Source of the DNA: Parvibaculum sp039680535
Lineage (GTDB): Bacteria > Pseudomonadota > Alphaproteobacteria > Parvibaculales > Parvibaculaceae
Assembly (NCBI RefSeq): GCF_039680535.1
Contig: NZ_JBDKSS010000013.1
Span: 186,001-250,000, forward strand
Direction: 5' to 3'
Length of the DNA stretch: 64,000 nucleotides
In this document: in pieces, positions 24,790 to 32,642 of the stretch
How the letters are laid out: each line of letters starts with the position of its first letter
Position numbering within the stretch: position 1 is the first letter of the stretch
Made by a program: the position numbers and the translations under genes
Notes under the pieces: model-generated
What the model saw: only the letters and a program-made list of their open reading frames with translations
What the model was told of the DNA's origin: nothing
Databases searched by the model: none

Positions 24790-25410
24790 TTACATGCCCA
24801 TGCCTGGGCCCATCATGCCGCGATGCACGAAGGGGGCTGCGAGGACGCTGATGACGATCATCAGCACGAACCATGCGACGACAACTGCCGCCGTGTAGAC
24901 GAGCGCTTTCTCCTGCGGCGCCTTCATCAGCTTCGGCAGACCGCGATAGAGAGGATAGAGCGAGTAAAGGCCGACAATGCTGAGCGCGCTCAGCGCCGGT
25001 ATGATGGCGAAAATGCCGGCGAGCCAGAAGGCCGTCATCGAATAGGCCGCGACCTTGAAGGCCTGTATCCGATCCTTGGTGCCGCCAAAGGTCGGGGCGA
25101 GCTGTTCGATGACCAGGGCCAATACGCCGACCATGATAAGGCCGAGAATGTACTGGACGATGGCTCCGGCAATCGCGCTGCCAAGGGGCAGGCGGAACGA
25201 GTAGCCCATGGCGCCATAGCCGAAGACGACCCTGCCGATGGCCGCAGCGAGCGGCGGAATGGCCGCCAGGACCCCGATATAGCCCGTATAGAGGCTTTGG
25301 ATCGTCGGCTTTTCGCCGTCGATCTTGTCCCATTCCGTATCGGGCGACATGAGGATGTTCTTGGCGCGGTCTATGATCGACGCCGCGTCGGGTGTCTCGA
25401 AACTGGTCAT
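24790..25410 (-). CDS. Yip1-family membrane protein
   Basis: 206 aa from the ATG at 25410, preceded by GGGGAG. The N-terminus is cytoplasmic and reads DRAKNILMSPDTEWDKIDGE, the 'ar.il..P..eW..i..e' motif typical of bacterial Yip1/DUF1282 proteins. Five hydrophobic segments follow (for example GYIGVLAAIPPLAAAIG, YILGLIMVGVLALVIEQLAP, and VVVAWFVLMIVISVLAAPF). The tail is Met/Gly-rich (HRGMMGPGMGM), which could bind a metal but may simply be a flexible end. Yip1 relatives in bacteria have no settled function. It lies between the secreted protein and the heme-barrel protein, separated from the latter by 217 bases. Confidence 0.75.
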   Translation of the reverse strand: MTSFETPDAASIIDRAKNILMSPDTEWDKIDGEKPTIQSLYTGYIGVLAAIPPLAAAIGRVVFGYGAMGYSFRLPLGSAIAGAIVQYILGLIMVGVLALVIEQLAPTFGGTKDRIQAFKVAAYSMTAFWLAGIFAIIPALSALSIVGLYSLYPLYRGLPKLMKAPQEKALVYTAAVVVAWFVLMIVISVLAAPFVHRGMMGPGMGM

Positions 25411-25627
25411 GGCTGCTCCCCTCGAGTTGGACCTCAAAGCGCCGCCCGCGCAGAGCCGCATCGCTGAATCGCAGGCGGAACATCCGGGAAGTCTCGGAGC
25501 CTCGCGCAGCCTTGTCAAACGTCGAGCGCTGGGGGATTCGCGCCGGAGGGCGCTGTCCGCAGGGAGAGAGGCGAGGCAAAAGCCTGTTCGGCGGGAACCG
25601 GACGTCCGATTCCCGCCGAAAGTCAGC

Positions 25628-26986
25628 CTAGAACATGAACCAGGCGAAGGCGGCCACCGTGTTGTTGTCGGAGGCATTCCGTCCGGCGCCGTCATAGTTG
25701 GACCTTGCGCCATTGAACTTCATGTAATCAGTATACTGAAGGCCTAGGCGCAGATTGACGTGGTGTCCGAAGGGTGCATCGTCCTTGCCGAAGGGCGTGT
25801 AGTCGATCTCGGCATTGATGCCATTCGAGTCCGGCGAACCGTTGAAGCTGTCGCCGTAAAGACCGAGATCCGTCGACCCCCATATGTCGAAATATCCGAG
25901 CGAGAAGGTGTAGGTCTGGAGGTAGGTGTAGGCCGCCGTCAGGTTGGCCGAACGCAGCGTGTTGCTGCCGTTCGTTCCGCTCAGCACGGAGCTTGCACCC
26001 AGGTTTTGATGCTCGTTGATGAAGGCGGCGTATATGCTGAAGTTGTTGTCTTCATCGCCGAGATAATCATAAGTCGCATCGAGCCCCATATCCGTCGCGC
26101 GATCCGTCCCGGCGCTGCGGTCCTGACCGGGGAACACATTGGCCGAGAGGCCGAATGTTCCGAGCGAGACGTAATGGGAACCGAATTGATGCTGCGCGGC
26201 GACGCGCCAGTAAGGCGCCGCACCATTGATGCGGTTCTCGCCCATGGGCGAAACGCCGAGAATGGTCTGCGTTCGATCCGAGAGGTTCCCGTAGACGCCG
26301 ACTTCCGTATAGAGCCAGTCGTCCCACATCGCATAGACGCTGCTGCCGAGAACCTGTTGCGCGAAGCCGCCCGCAATCACGGGCGCCGCCGCTGGCGCGG
26401 GCGCGAGGCCGGCTGCGGAGAAGGGGGTGCTCCAGGCAGGCGTCGAGTTCCAGAGGTCCTGAACGGTCGGGTTGTTGTTGACCGAGACGCCGAGAACCGC
26501 ACTCACATCGCCGAAATTTGCGGTGTCGGCATAGCGGACGTCGACATTGTCCCATGCGAAGCGTCGCGCGATGCCGTCATAGGTCGTCTGCACGAAGGCG
26601 CCGAGATGGTCGAGAATCTTGCCGCCGTAGAAGAGGCTGACCTGATCGACGGAGGGGTTGTCATTGGGCGCGAAATGCGGGGCCGCGCCGCCATCCTGGC
26701 CCTTCTCGGTATGGGTGAGATAGGACTGCAGCATGGCGCTGACTTTCGGAACGCCGGTTTCGCCGCTGTCCCAGACATAGCCATTGAGTTTGAAAAGGCG
26801 GCCCATGGGGGTGAGGGCAGGGCCGAAGGAGCCGACATGGCAGGAGGAGCAGGGCTGGTCGGTCTGTTCAGCGAACGCTGGAATAGCCTCTGCGGATTGT
26901 GGACTGAAGACAGCGAACAGCGAGATCAGACACAGAACAGCCGTCGCAACATGGCCGGCAAACGCCGGCCATTTTCTTCCAATCAT
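25628..26986 (-). CDS. Monoheme c-type cytochrome fused to outer-membrane beta-barrel (Cyc2-like)
   Basis: 452 aa. The ATG at 26986 follows GGAGGGG. Signal peptide about residues 1-34 (ending QSAEA), then one heme-c site, Cys46-Ser-Ser-Cys-His50, within IPAFAEQTDQPCSSCH, followed by LTPMGRLFKLNGY. This order, signal then ARQTG-like heme motif then FG/MGR.FKL.GY, is that of the fused cytochrome-porin family to which the iron oxidase Cyc2 belongs, and the length fits (Cyc2 proteins are about 440-490 aa). The remaining 380 residues are alternating aromatic/polar strands rich in Asn, Asp, Gly and Tyr, ending in phenylalanine (AFAWFMF), as an outer-membrane barrel does. Likely role: electron transfer across the outer membrane. 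Whether the donor is Fe(II) or something else is not shown. Confidence 0.72.
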   Translation of the reverse strand: MIGRKWPAFAGHVATAVLCLISLFAVFSPQSAEAIPAFAEQTDQPCSSCHVGSFGPALTPMGRLFKLNGYVWDSGETGVPKVSAMLQSYLTHTEKGQDGGAAPHFAPNDNPSVDQVSLFYGGKILDHLGAFVQTTYDGIARRFAWDNVDVRYADTANFGDVSAVLGVSVNNNPTVQDLWNSTPAWSTPFSAAGLAPAPAAAPVIAGGFAQQVLGSSVYAMWDDWLYTEVGVYGNLSDRTQTILGVSPMGENRINGAAPYWRVAAQHQFGSHYVSLGTFGLSANVFPGQDRSAGTDRATDMGLDATYDYLGDEDNNFSIYAAFINEHQNLGASSVLSGTNGSNTLRSANLTAAYTYLQTYTFSLGYFDIWGSTDLGLYGDSFNGSPDSNGINAEIDYTPFGKDDAPFGHHVNLRLGLQYTDYMKFNGARSNYDGAGRNASDNNTVAAFAWFMF

Positions 26987-27247
26987 CGTACCCCTCCACA
27001 AAGGACAGTTGCATTGTCCCAATGTATTAAAGGGGCATTCGTGCGTCGGGGCGTTAATTCGAAGCCATGAGCCGGCAAGGTCTTATCCATATATGTCCTT
27101 GATGTAATGAGGGAATCCGAGGCGCCGGGGGCGTCGCCGCATATGCAGGTGCACTTTTGCTCAACCTTGCATATCGTCGGCGACCGGATATAAGCCTCGT
27201 TAATGTACAGCATTAACCGGCAACGCGAGACGGGAAGAGACGACGGA
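26987..27247. other. Divergent intergenic region between heme-barrel and GST-like genes
   Basis: This 261-base stretch carries the ribosome site of the heme-barrel gene (minus strand) and a promoter candidate for the GST-like gene (plus strand, separate entry). It is clearly more AT-rich than its surroundings, with GCATATGC and CATATATG palindromes near 27139 and 27091. No Fnr-type or Fur-type box was found on either strand. Confidence 0.5.
27167..27217 (+). promoter_or_regulatory. Promoter candidate with inverted repeat at the start site
   Basis: TTGCAT (27167-27172), 16-base spacer, TATAAG (27189-27194). The expected transcription start falls in a perfect inverted repeat GTTAATG-TACAG-CATTAAC (27199-27217), which could be an operator for a dimeric repressor or a short 5' hairpin. 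The GST-like gene starts at 27248. Confidence 0.45.
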
Positions 27248-28354
27248 ATGACTGAGGGATATGAGTTCTACGGCGCCGAGGTGAGCTACTACAGCGGCAA
27301 GGTTCGCGCCTATCTGCGCTACAAGCGCATTCCCTTCATCGAATATGGCGCGACGGCGGAGATCTATCGCAACGTGATCCTGCCGCGTGTGGGTTGGCCC
27401 GTGATCCCGATCGTCGTGACGCCCGAGGGCGAGACGCTGCAGGACTCGACCGACATCATCGACGCGCTCGAAGAACGTTTCCCCGAGGCGCCGGTCTATC
27501 CCGCGACCACGAAGCAGCGGCTTGCCGCACTTCTGCTCGAGCTCTATGGCGACGAATGGCTGAAGATTCCGGCGATGCATTATCGCTGGACCAGGAATCG
27601 CGAATTCGCGCTTTCCGAATTCGGCAGGCTTTCCGCGCCGGAGCTTCCGCCGGAAGGGCAGCGCGAGGTGGCCGACAGGATTTCGAAGCCGTTCGCGGGC
27701 GCGCTTCCCTTTCTGGGCGCGACGCCGAAGACGGCCGAAGCCATCGAGAAATCCTATGAAGCGCTGCTCGGCGAGCTCGATCGGCATTTCGCGGCTCACG
27801 AATTCCTGTTCGGCTCGCGGCCTTCAATCGGCGATTTCGGCCTGATCGGCCCGCTTTATGCTCATCAGTTCCGCGACCCGGCCTCCGGCGAGTTGATGAA
27901 GCGCATTGCGCCCAATGTCGTGCGCTGGGTTCAGCGCATGATGAAGCCGCCGCACCCGAAGGGCGGCGAGTTTCTCCCCCGAGACGAGGTGCCGGAAACC
28001 CTTGTTCCCATTCTCGCCCGGATGATGCGGGAAATGGTTCCCGTCCTCGTTTCGACCGCTCATCTCTTCACGAAGTGGGTTGCGGAGCATCCGGGCGCCA
28101 GGGAAGGAGCCGAGGAGATACCCCGCGCCATCGGCATGCATGCATTCACGCTCGAAGGCGCGCAGGAAAACCGCGCCGTCTTCCCCTACGATCTCTGGAT
28201 GCTGCAGCGTCCGCTGGATTTTCTCTCCAGCCTTGAAGCCGATGAAAAGCTTCGCGCCGCCGATCTTCTCAGCGCGGCGGGCGGTGAAACATTCCTCGAC
28301 TTCCCGGCTTTTCCCCGCGTCACGCGGAAGAATTTCAAGATCGCTCTGGCCTGA
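27248..28354 (+). CDS. Glutathione S-transferase-like protein, extended
   Basis: 368 aa from the ATG at 27248; an ATG at 27203 lies in the inverted repeat and is less likely. Residues of about 3-85 form a thioredoxin-type GST N-domain: YEFYGAEVSYYSGKVRAYLRYKRIPFIEY, VGWPVIPIVVTPEGETLQDSTDIIDALEERFP, where the Pro of VIPIV and the D-S/T pair mark the glutathione-site cis-proline and SNAIL-like motif. The helical C-domain includes PSIGDFGLIGPLYAH. The protein is about 140 residues longer than ordinary GSTs; the extra C-terminal part (from about 240) is helical, without a known domain. No Cys sits at the usual N-terminal active site; Tyr or Ser there (VSYYSGK) would serve. Substrate unknown. Confidence 0.75.
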   Translation: MTEGYEFYGAEVSYYSGKVRAYLRYKRIPFIEYGATAEIYRNVILPRVGWPVIPIVVTPEGETLQDSTDIIDALEERFPEAPVYPATTKQRLAALLLELYGDEWLKIPAMHYRWTRNREFALSEFGRLSAPELPPEGQREVADRISKPFAGALPFLGATPKTAEAIEKSYEALLGELDRHFAAHEFLFGSRPSIGDFGLIGPLYAHQFRDPASGELMKRIAPNVVRWVQRMMKPPHPKGGEFLPRDEVPETLVPILARMMREMVPVLVSTAHLFTKWVAEHPGAREGAEEIPRAIGMHAFTLEGAQENRAVFPYDLWMLQRPLDFLSSLEADEKLRAADLLSAAGGETFLDFPAFPRVTRKNFKIALA

Positions 28355-28379
28355 CACCTCCCCGGAGCCCGGGGAGGTG
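28355..28379 (+). other. Stable hairpin after the GST-like gene, without T-run
   Basis: CACCTCCCCGG (28355-28365) and CCGGGGAGGTG (28369-28379) form an eleven-pair stem with a three-base loop, directly after the stop codon. No T-run follows, so it may protect the 3' end or act as a Rho-assisted stop rather than an intrinsic terminator. Confidence 0.55.
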
Positions 28380-28442
28380 CGGCCATTGCGCCCATATTCC
28401 GGGCTTGAAAAGGGACGGCGGGTCCGGTAGCTCCCTATCACG

Positions 28443-28835
28443 ATGACAATGAAAACCGCACGTCTGGCCGGTTTTTACGTCGCGCTTGCGGCGATGCTTT
28501 TCCGCGCCTTCCTGCCGGATGGCTGGATGCCGGCGCCGCGGGTGCAGAATGCCGGGGCCGCCTGGGCGCCCTTTGTCATCTGTACCTCGAACGGCCTTGC
28601 CGAGCGCCATGATGGCCATGGCCCCGCGCAGCATGACGGCGACCATGAGCAGCGCTACGCTCCCTGCGCCTATGCAGCGGCCGCGCATCTGGCGGTGCCC
28701 GAAGCGGTTGTCGTCGTTGCTCTCTATAGCGCTTCTTACCTGCCGGCGCGGCCCAGTGCGGTCAGCGACCTTCCCCTCCAGCGGGAACTCTTTTCGCGAG
28801 AGCGATCCCGCGCCCCGCCGTTCCTGACGATCTGA
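28443..28835 (+). CDS. DUF2946-type small protein linked to copper receptor
   Basis: 130 aa. An N-terminal hydrophobic helix (LAGFYVALAAMLFRAFLPDGWMP) contains the 'R.flP.GwMp' motif typical of DUF2946. A conserved cysteine (VICTSNG), a His/Asp-rich stretch (ERHDGHGPAQHDGDHEQ) and CAYAAAAH follow, then a second hydrophobic segment. The Cys and His residues could bind a metal. DUF2946 genes are commonly found next to TonB-dependent copper receptors, and here one starts 82 bases downstream. A second Met lies two codons in. Likely role: periplasmic or membrane-bound copper handling in the same uptake unit; the biochemistry is unknown. Confidence 0.65.
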   Translation: MTMKTARLAGFYVALAAMLFRAFLPDGWMPAPRVQNAGAAWAPFVICTSNGLAERHDGHGPAQHDGDHEQRYAPCAYAAAAHLAVPEAVVVVALYSASYLPARPSAVSDLPLQRELFSRERSRAPPFLTI

Positions 28836-28916
28836 CACGAAAACGCTCGCGAAGTGTGAGGCCAAGGCCTCGCGCGAGCACCTGTCTTTGTCAGTCCTCG
28901 GGAAGGGGCAATCAAA

Positions 28917-31094
28917 ATGCATATTCGTTTCAACGGGCGCCTGCTGGGCAGCAGCGCGCTCTCCCGCTCGTTCATGGCTCTTGCGCTGCCGGTTCTCTTC
29001 TGGCCTGCAATGGCCGCAGCGCAGGGCGCGACGCTTCTGCCGCCGGTCGATGTCGAGTCGCCGGAGGAGCAGGTCGATTTCGGCTACTCGCCTCTCACGG
29101 AGACGAGCCTTTCGCCGCTCGAACTCCTGAAGAAGCGTGCCCATACCAGCGACACGGCCTCCCTGCTTGAAGATATCGCCGGTGTCAGCACCTACAAGGC
29201 GGGCGGGGTGTCGAACCTGCCGGTCATCAACGGCCTGGCAGACGATCGCATTCGCGTCGTCGTCGACGGCATGGTGATGTCGTCGGCCTGTCCGAACCAC
29301 ATGAATTCGCCGCTCTCCTATGTCGATCCGACAGGCGTCGGCTCGGCGAAGGTGCTCGCGGGACTTACGCCTGTCAGCATGGGCGGCGACAGCATTGCCG
29401 GCACCATCGTCGTTAACAGCCCTGCGCCGCTTTTCGGCACGTCCGAAAGCGTCTCGATACTCGAAGCGACGGCCTCCAGCTTCTATCGCAGCAATGGCGA
29501 TGCGCTGAGCGGTGCGGTGTCCGCGACTGCGGCCAATGACAAGGTGAGCGTCAGCTACAAAGGCTCCGTCGCCAGTTCCGGAAATTATGACGGTGGCGGT
29601 GACGACGGCGAGGTCCGTTCGAGCGAATACAAATCCTACAATCACGCGCTGAGGCTTGCAGCCCGCAACGGCAGCAATCTCGTCGTGCTCGAAGCCGGGC
29701 AGCAATATCTTCCCTATGAGGGTTATCCGAACCAGTACATGGACATGACGGATAACCGGTCGAAATACGTCAATGGCCGCTACGAAGGCGACTTCGACTG
29801 GGGCAAGTTCGAGGCCCGCGCCTTCTGGCAGGGCGTCGATCACGAGATGAATTTCCTCGACGACAAGGGTGGCATGGCCGACGGTGGCATGCCCATGAAC
29901 ACCAGCGCTGACAATGCAGGCTATGAAGTCAAGGCGACCTTCGCGCTGAAGGACGGCGGGTCAATCCGCGTCGGCAATGAGTTCAATCTCCAGCGTCTCG
30001 ACGACTGGTGGCCGCCCGTCGCCATGAGCATGATGATGGGGCCCGACACCTACATCAACATCAATGGCGGCAAGCGCGACCGTCTCGGCACCTTCGCCGA
30101 ATGGGACGCGAAATGGACGGCAAGCTGGTCGACGCTGCTCGGCATCCGCAATGACACGGTGTGGACGGATGCCGGCGACGTCCAGTCCTATGGCTGCGGC
30201 ATGATGTGCATGACTGACGACATGGCGGCCATGAACTTCAATGCGGCGGAACACAAGCGGACATTCGTCAATTTCGACGTGACCGCCATCGCGAAATATG
30301 AGGCGAACGAAACCTCGGCCTTCGAATTCGGCTATGCGAGGAAGTCGCGCGCGCCGAACCTCTATGAACTCTATGCATGGGGCCGCGGATCGATGGCGAG
30401 CCGCATGATCGGCTGGTTCGGCGATGGCAACGGTTATGTCGGCAATCTCGATCTCGATTCCGAAATCGCCAACACGCTGAGCGCCACGGCGGACTTCCAC
30501 AGCGCCGAACGGAGCTGGGAAGTGAAGGTCACGCCTTACTACACCTATGTCGAAGACTATATTGGCGTGAAGAAGATCGCCTCGCTCTCGGGCGGCTTCT
30601 CGCAGTTCCAGTTCGTCAATCACAATGCCGAACTCTATGGGCTCAACCTTGCGGGCAAGCTCGGCCTCTGGAAGTCCGATGCGGTGGGCGAGGGCACGCT
30701 GAAAGGCACGCTCGGTTATGTCCACGGCGAGGACCTCACGACCGGCGGCGACCTCTATCACATCATGCCGCTCAATGCGTCGCTGACGCTTGAGGAGGTC
30801 TATGGCGACTGGGCAGGCCATGTCGAGCTCAAGGGTGCGGCGCGTAAATCCTCCGTGGACGATCTGCGCAACGAGCCCGAAACGCCGTCCTATCTTCTCG
30901 TCAATCTCGGGGGCTCCTACACCTGGCAGCATGTCCGCATCGATCTCGGCGTGGATAACCTCTTCGACAAGGCCTATGACGAACCGCTCGGCGGCCTCTC
31001 GCTCGGCGATTACAAGGCATCGGGCAACACGATCCTGCGGCCTGTGCCCGGGATTGGGCGTTCGCTCAATGTCGGTCTGACGCTAAGCCTCTGA
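28917..31094 (+). CDS. TonB-dependent copper receptor, OprC/NosA-like
   Basis: 725 aa. Signal peptide about residues 1-36 (ending AMAAAQ). The plug domain follows (SLLEDIAGVSTYKAGGVSNLPVINGLADDRIRVVVDG) and then MVMSSACPNHMNSPLSYVDP, in which Cys125 and Met129 form the CxxxM half of the Cu(I) site described for OprC; homologous receptors share the CPNHMN sequence. Met-rich barrel loops (MGGMPM-like GGMADGGMPMN, MSMMMGP, GCGMMCM) support copper binding. The C-terminus (VDNLFDKAYDEPLGG..., ending LTLSL) is a standard TonB receptor end. It imports copper across the outer membrane using TonB energy. A DUF2946-type gene precedes it and a tonB gene overlaps its stop as TGATG. Confidence 0.85.
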   Translation: MHIRFNGRLLGSSALSRSFMALALPVLFWPAMAAAQGATLLPPVDVESPEEQVDFGYSPLTETSLSPLELLKKRAHTSDTASLLEDIAGVSTYKAGGVSNLPVINGLADDRIRVVVDGMVMSSACPNHMNSPLSYVDPTGVGSAKVLAGLTPVSMGGDSIAGTIVVNSPAPLFGTSESVSILEATASSFYRSNGDALSGAVSATAANDKVSVSYKGSVASSGNYDGGGDDGEVRSSEYKSYNHALRLAARNGSNLVVLEAGQQYLPYEGYPNQYMDMTDNRSKYVNGRYEGDFDWGKFEARAFWQGVDHEMNFLDDKGGMADGGMPMNTSADNAGYEVKATFALKDGGSIRVGNEFNLQRLDDWWPPVAMSMMMGPDTYININGGKRDRLGTFAEWDAKWTASWSTLLGIRNDTVWTDAGDVQSYGCGMMCMTDDMAAMNFNAAEHKRTFVNFDVTAIAKYEANETSAFEFGYARKSRAPNLYELYAWGRGSMASRMIGWFGDGNGYVGNLDLDSEIANTLSATADFHSAERSWEVKVTPYYTYVEDYIGVKKIASLSGGFSQFQFVNHNAELYGLNLAGKLGLWKSDAVGEGTLKGTLGYVHGEDLTTGGDLYHIMPLNASLTLEEVYGDWAGHVELKGAARKSSVDDLRNEPETPSYLLVNLGGSYTWQHVRIDLGVDNLFDKAYDEPLGGLSLGDYKASGNTILRPVPGIGRSLNVGLTLSL

Positions 31095-31726
31095 TGTTCG
31101 CTGGCGCGGGCCCCTCCGGCAGCCATTGGCTCCGCCGCGCCCTCACGGCTGCGGCCAGTCTCGCAATCAATGCGGGGCTGGCCGCGGGCCTGCTCATGCC
31201 TGCTTCCACGCAACAAGTGGGGACTGGCGCAAAGGAAATGCTCGTTCGCATCATTTCCGAAGCCGAGCTGCGCAAGCCTGTGCCTGCTGAAAAGCCCCTG
31301 CCCGCAAGGGAAAAGAAGCCGGCATCTGTCGTCCGCCCGAGGCCCGTTCCGAAACAGGCGTCGCAGAAGCCGGCGCCCATGGCCGTTGCGCCGCAACAGC
31401 AGGCGGAGCCGGTCGAAACCCGCAGTGCGATTTCCAGCGATGCCGAAACGCGCGCAGCGGGCATTCGTGCCTATGGCAGCCACGTCTGGAAGCGCATTGC
31501 CGAAGTGAAACCAAAGGGTATTCATCTTCCGGGTACGGCCTATGCGACCTTTTCCCTGACCCGGGAAGGCCGCATCGCCGCGATCCGCATTTCGAAATCG
31601 AGCGGCAGCGCGCGGCTCGATGCGCTTGCGCTCCGCACGATTGAAGCAGCCGCGCCTTTCGACGCGCCGCCTGCCGATCTCACGGAAGCCGATCTCGTCT
31701 TTGAGATACCGCTCAACTTCCGCTGA
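31094..31726 (+). CDS. TonB-family energy transducer
   Basis: 210 aa. N-terminal membrane anchor (about residues 17-37, ALTAAASLAINAGLAAGLLM), then a Pro/Lys-rich periplasmic spacer (about 58-105, KPVPAEKPLPAREKKPA, RPRPVPKQ), then a TonB C-terminal domain (about 120-210) with GTAYATFSLTREGRIAAIRISKSSGSARLDALALRTI, the 'v.f.i...G.v..v.i..SSG...lD..al..v' pattern, and ending VFEIPLNFR. The start overlaps the receptor stop, so this TonB is probably dedicated to the copper receptor. No exbB or exbD lies nearby, so it must use motor proteins encoded elsewhere. Confidence 0.88.
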   Translation: MFAGAGPSGSHWLRRALTAAASLAINAGLAAGLLMPASTQQVGTGAKEMLVRIISEAELRKPVPAEKPLPAREKKPASVVRPRPVPKQASQKPAPMAVAPQQQAEPVETRSAISSDAETRAAGIRAYGSHVWKRIAEVKPKGIHLPGTAYATFSLTREGRIAAIRISKSSGSARLDALALRTIEAAAPFDAPPADLTEADLVFEIPLNFR

Positions 31727-32515
31727 TCACTTCACCTGACCGCCATCGACGACGAGCACCGCGCCTGTGATGAAGCTCGCGCGGGGAGAGGCGAGGAAAA
31801 GTGCGGCATCGGCGATTTCCTCCACCTTGCCGAAGCGGCGCAGCGCCACTTCGCGCCGGACCCAGCGGTTCCAGTCGTCGGGGCGCTCCCTCGTGTTCTT
31901 GTCCCAGACCCCGTCTTCGAAAAGAATGTTGCCGGGCGCGATGGCGTTGACGCGAATGCCTTCCTTGCCGACCGACTTGGAGAGCGCGCGCGTTGTGTGG
32001 TTCACCGCGGCCTTCGAAGCCGCATAGGTGACCGAAGTGCCGAGCGCATCGACGCCGGCAATCGACGAAATGAAAATGATATTCGCGCCTGCGCGCATAT
32101 CGGCCGGGTGCTTCAGGATGCGCTTCAACGCCTCGCGGGCGAGGAAGTAGGAGCCGGACAGGTTCTGCAAAATATCCGCGTCCCAAAGCTCGTCCGACAC
32201 GTCGAAGCCGAGCGGCGCCTTGGACATGCCGACATTGGCGATCACGGTATGAAGCGGGCCGAGCTTCGCTTCCGTTGCGTCAAGGGCGGCTGCAAGATCG
32301 GCCGGGCGCGTCATGTCGCCTGCGATGGAAATCAGATTCGACGCCGGAATGCCCTCGGCGACCAGAGCCTCGCGCGCTTCGTTAAGCGCCGTCTCGCCAC
32401 GTCCTGTCAGCGCGACTTTCGCGCCTTCCCTTGCGAAACCCCGCGCCATGCCGAAGCCGATGCCCCGGCTCGCGCCTGCGACGAAGACCGTCTTGCCCCT
32501 GAGTTCGAGTTCCAT
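31727..32515 (-). CDS. SDR-family oxidoreductase
   Basis: 262 aa from the ATG at 32515 (GGGGAG upstream); the frame reads on toward the divergent crotonase gene but without a better start. Canonical classical SDR: FVAGASRGIGFGMA for NAD(P) binding, NVGMSKA in place of NNAG, SSIAGVDA with the catalytic Ser, and YAASKAA with the Tyr-Lys pair. It ends GAVLVVDGGQ, typical of FabG-like enzymes. It likely oxidises or reduces a 3-hydroxy/3-keto acyl or another small alcohol; substrate cannot be predicted. Ends one base after the convergent tonB gene. Confidence 0.85.
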   Translation of the reverse strand: MELELRGKTVFVAGASRGIGFGMARGFAREGAKVALTGRGETALNEAREALVAEGIPASNLISIAGDMTRPADLAAALDATEAKLGPLHTVIANVGMSKAPLGFDVSDELWDADILQNLSGSYFLAREALKRILKHPADMRAGANIIFISSIAGVDALGTSVTYAASKAAVNHTTRALSKSVGKEGIRVNAIAPGNILFEDGVWDKNTRERPDDWNRWVRREVALRRFGKVEEIADAALFLASPRASFITGAVLVVDGGQVK

Positions 32516-32642
32516 GTCTCTATCTCCCCGTTCAAATTGCTTTGGCGACAGTGCAAGGCCTGACCGGCCTTCCGTCAAGCCTTGCTTGTCGCCGCCTCGC
32601 CGCCTGCCTAGACTTTCCTCAACGAGAAAATGGAGGGACGTC

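Noticed and set aside
26987..27247. Fnr or Fur box controlling the heme-barrel gene
   Set aside because: No TTGAT-N4-ATCAA or 19-base iron-box-like palindrome on either strand.
28355..28379. Intrinsic terminator after the GST-like gene
   Set aside because: The stem is strong but no T-run follows, so it is reported only as a hairpin.
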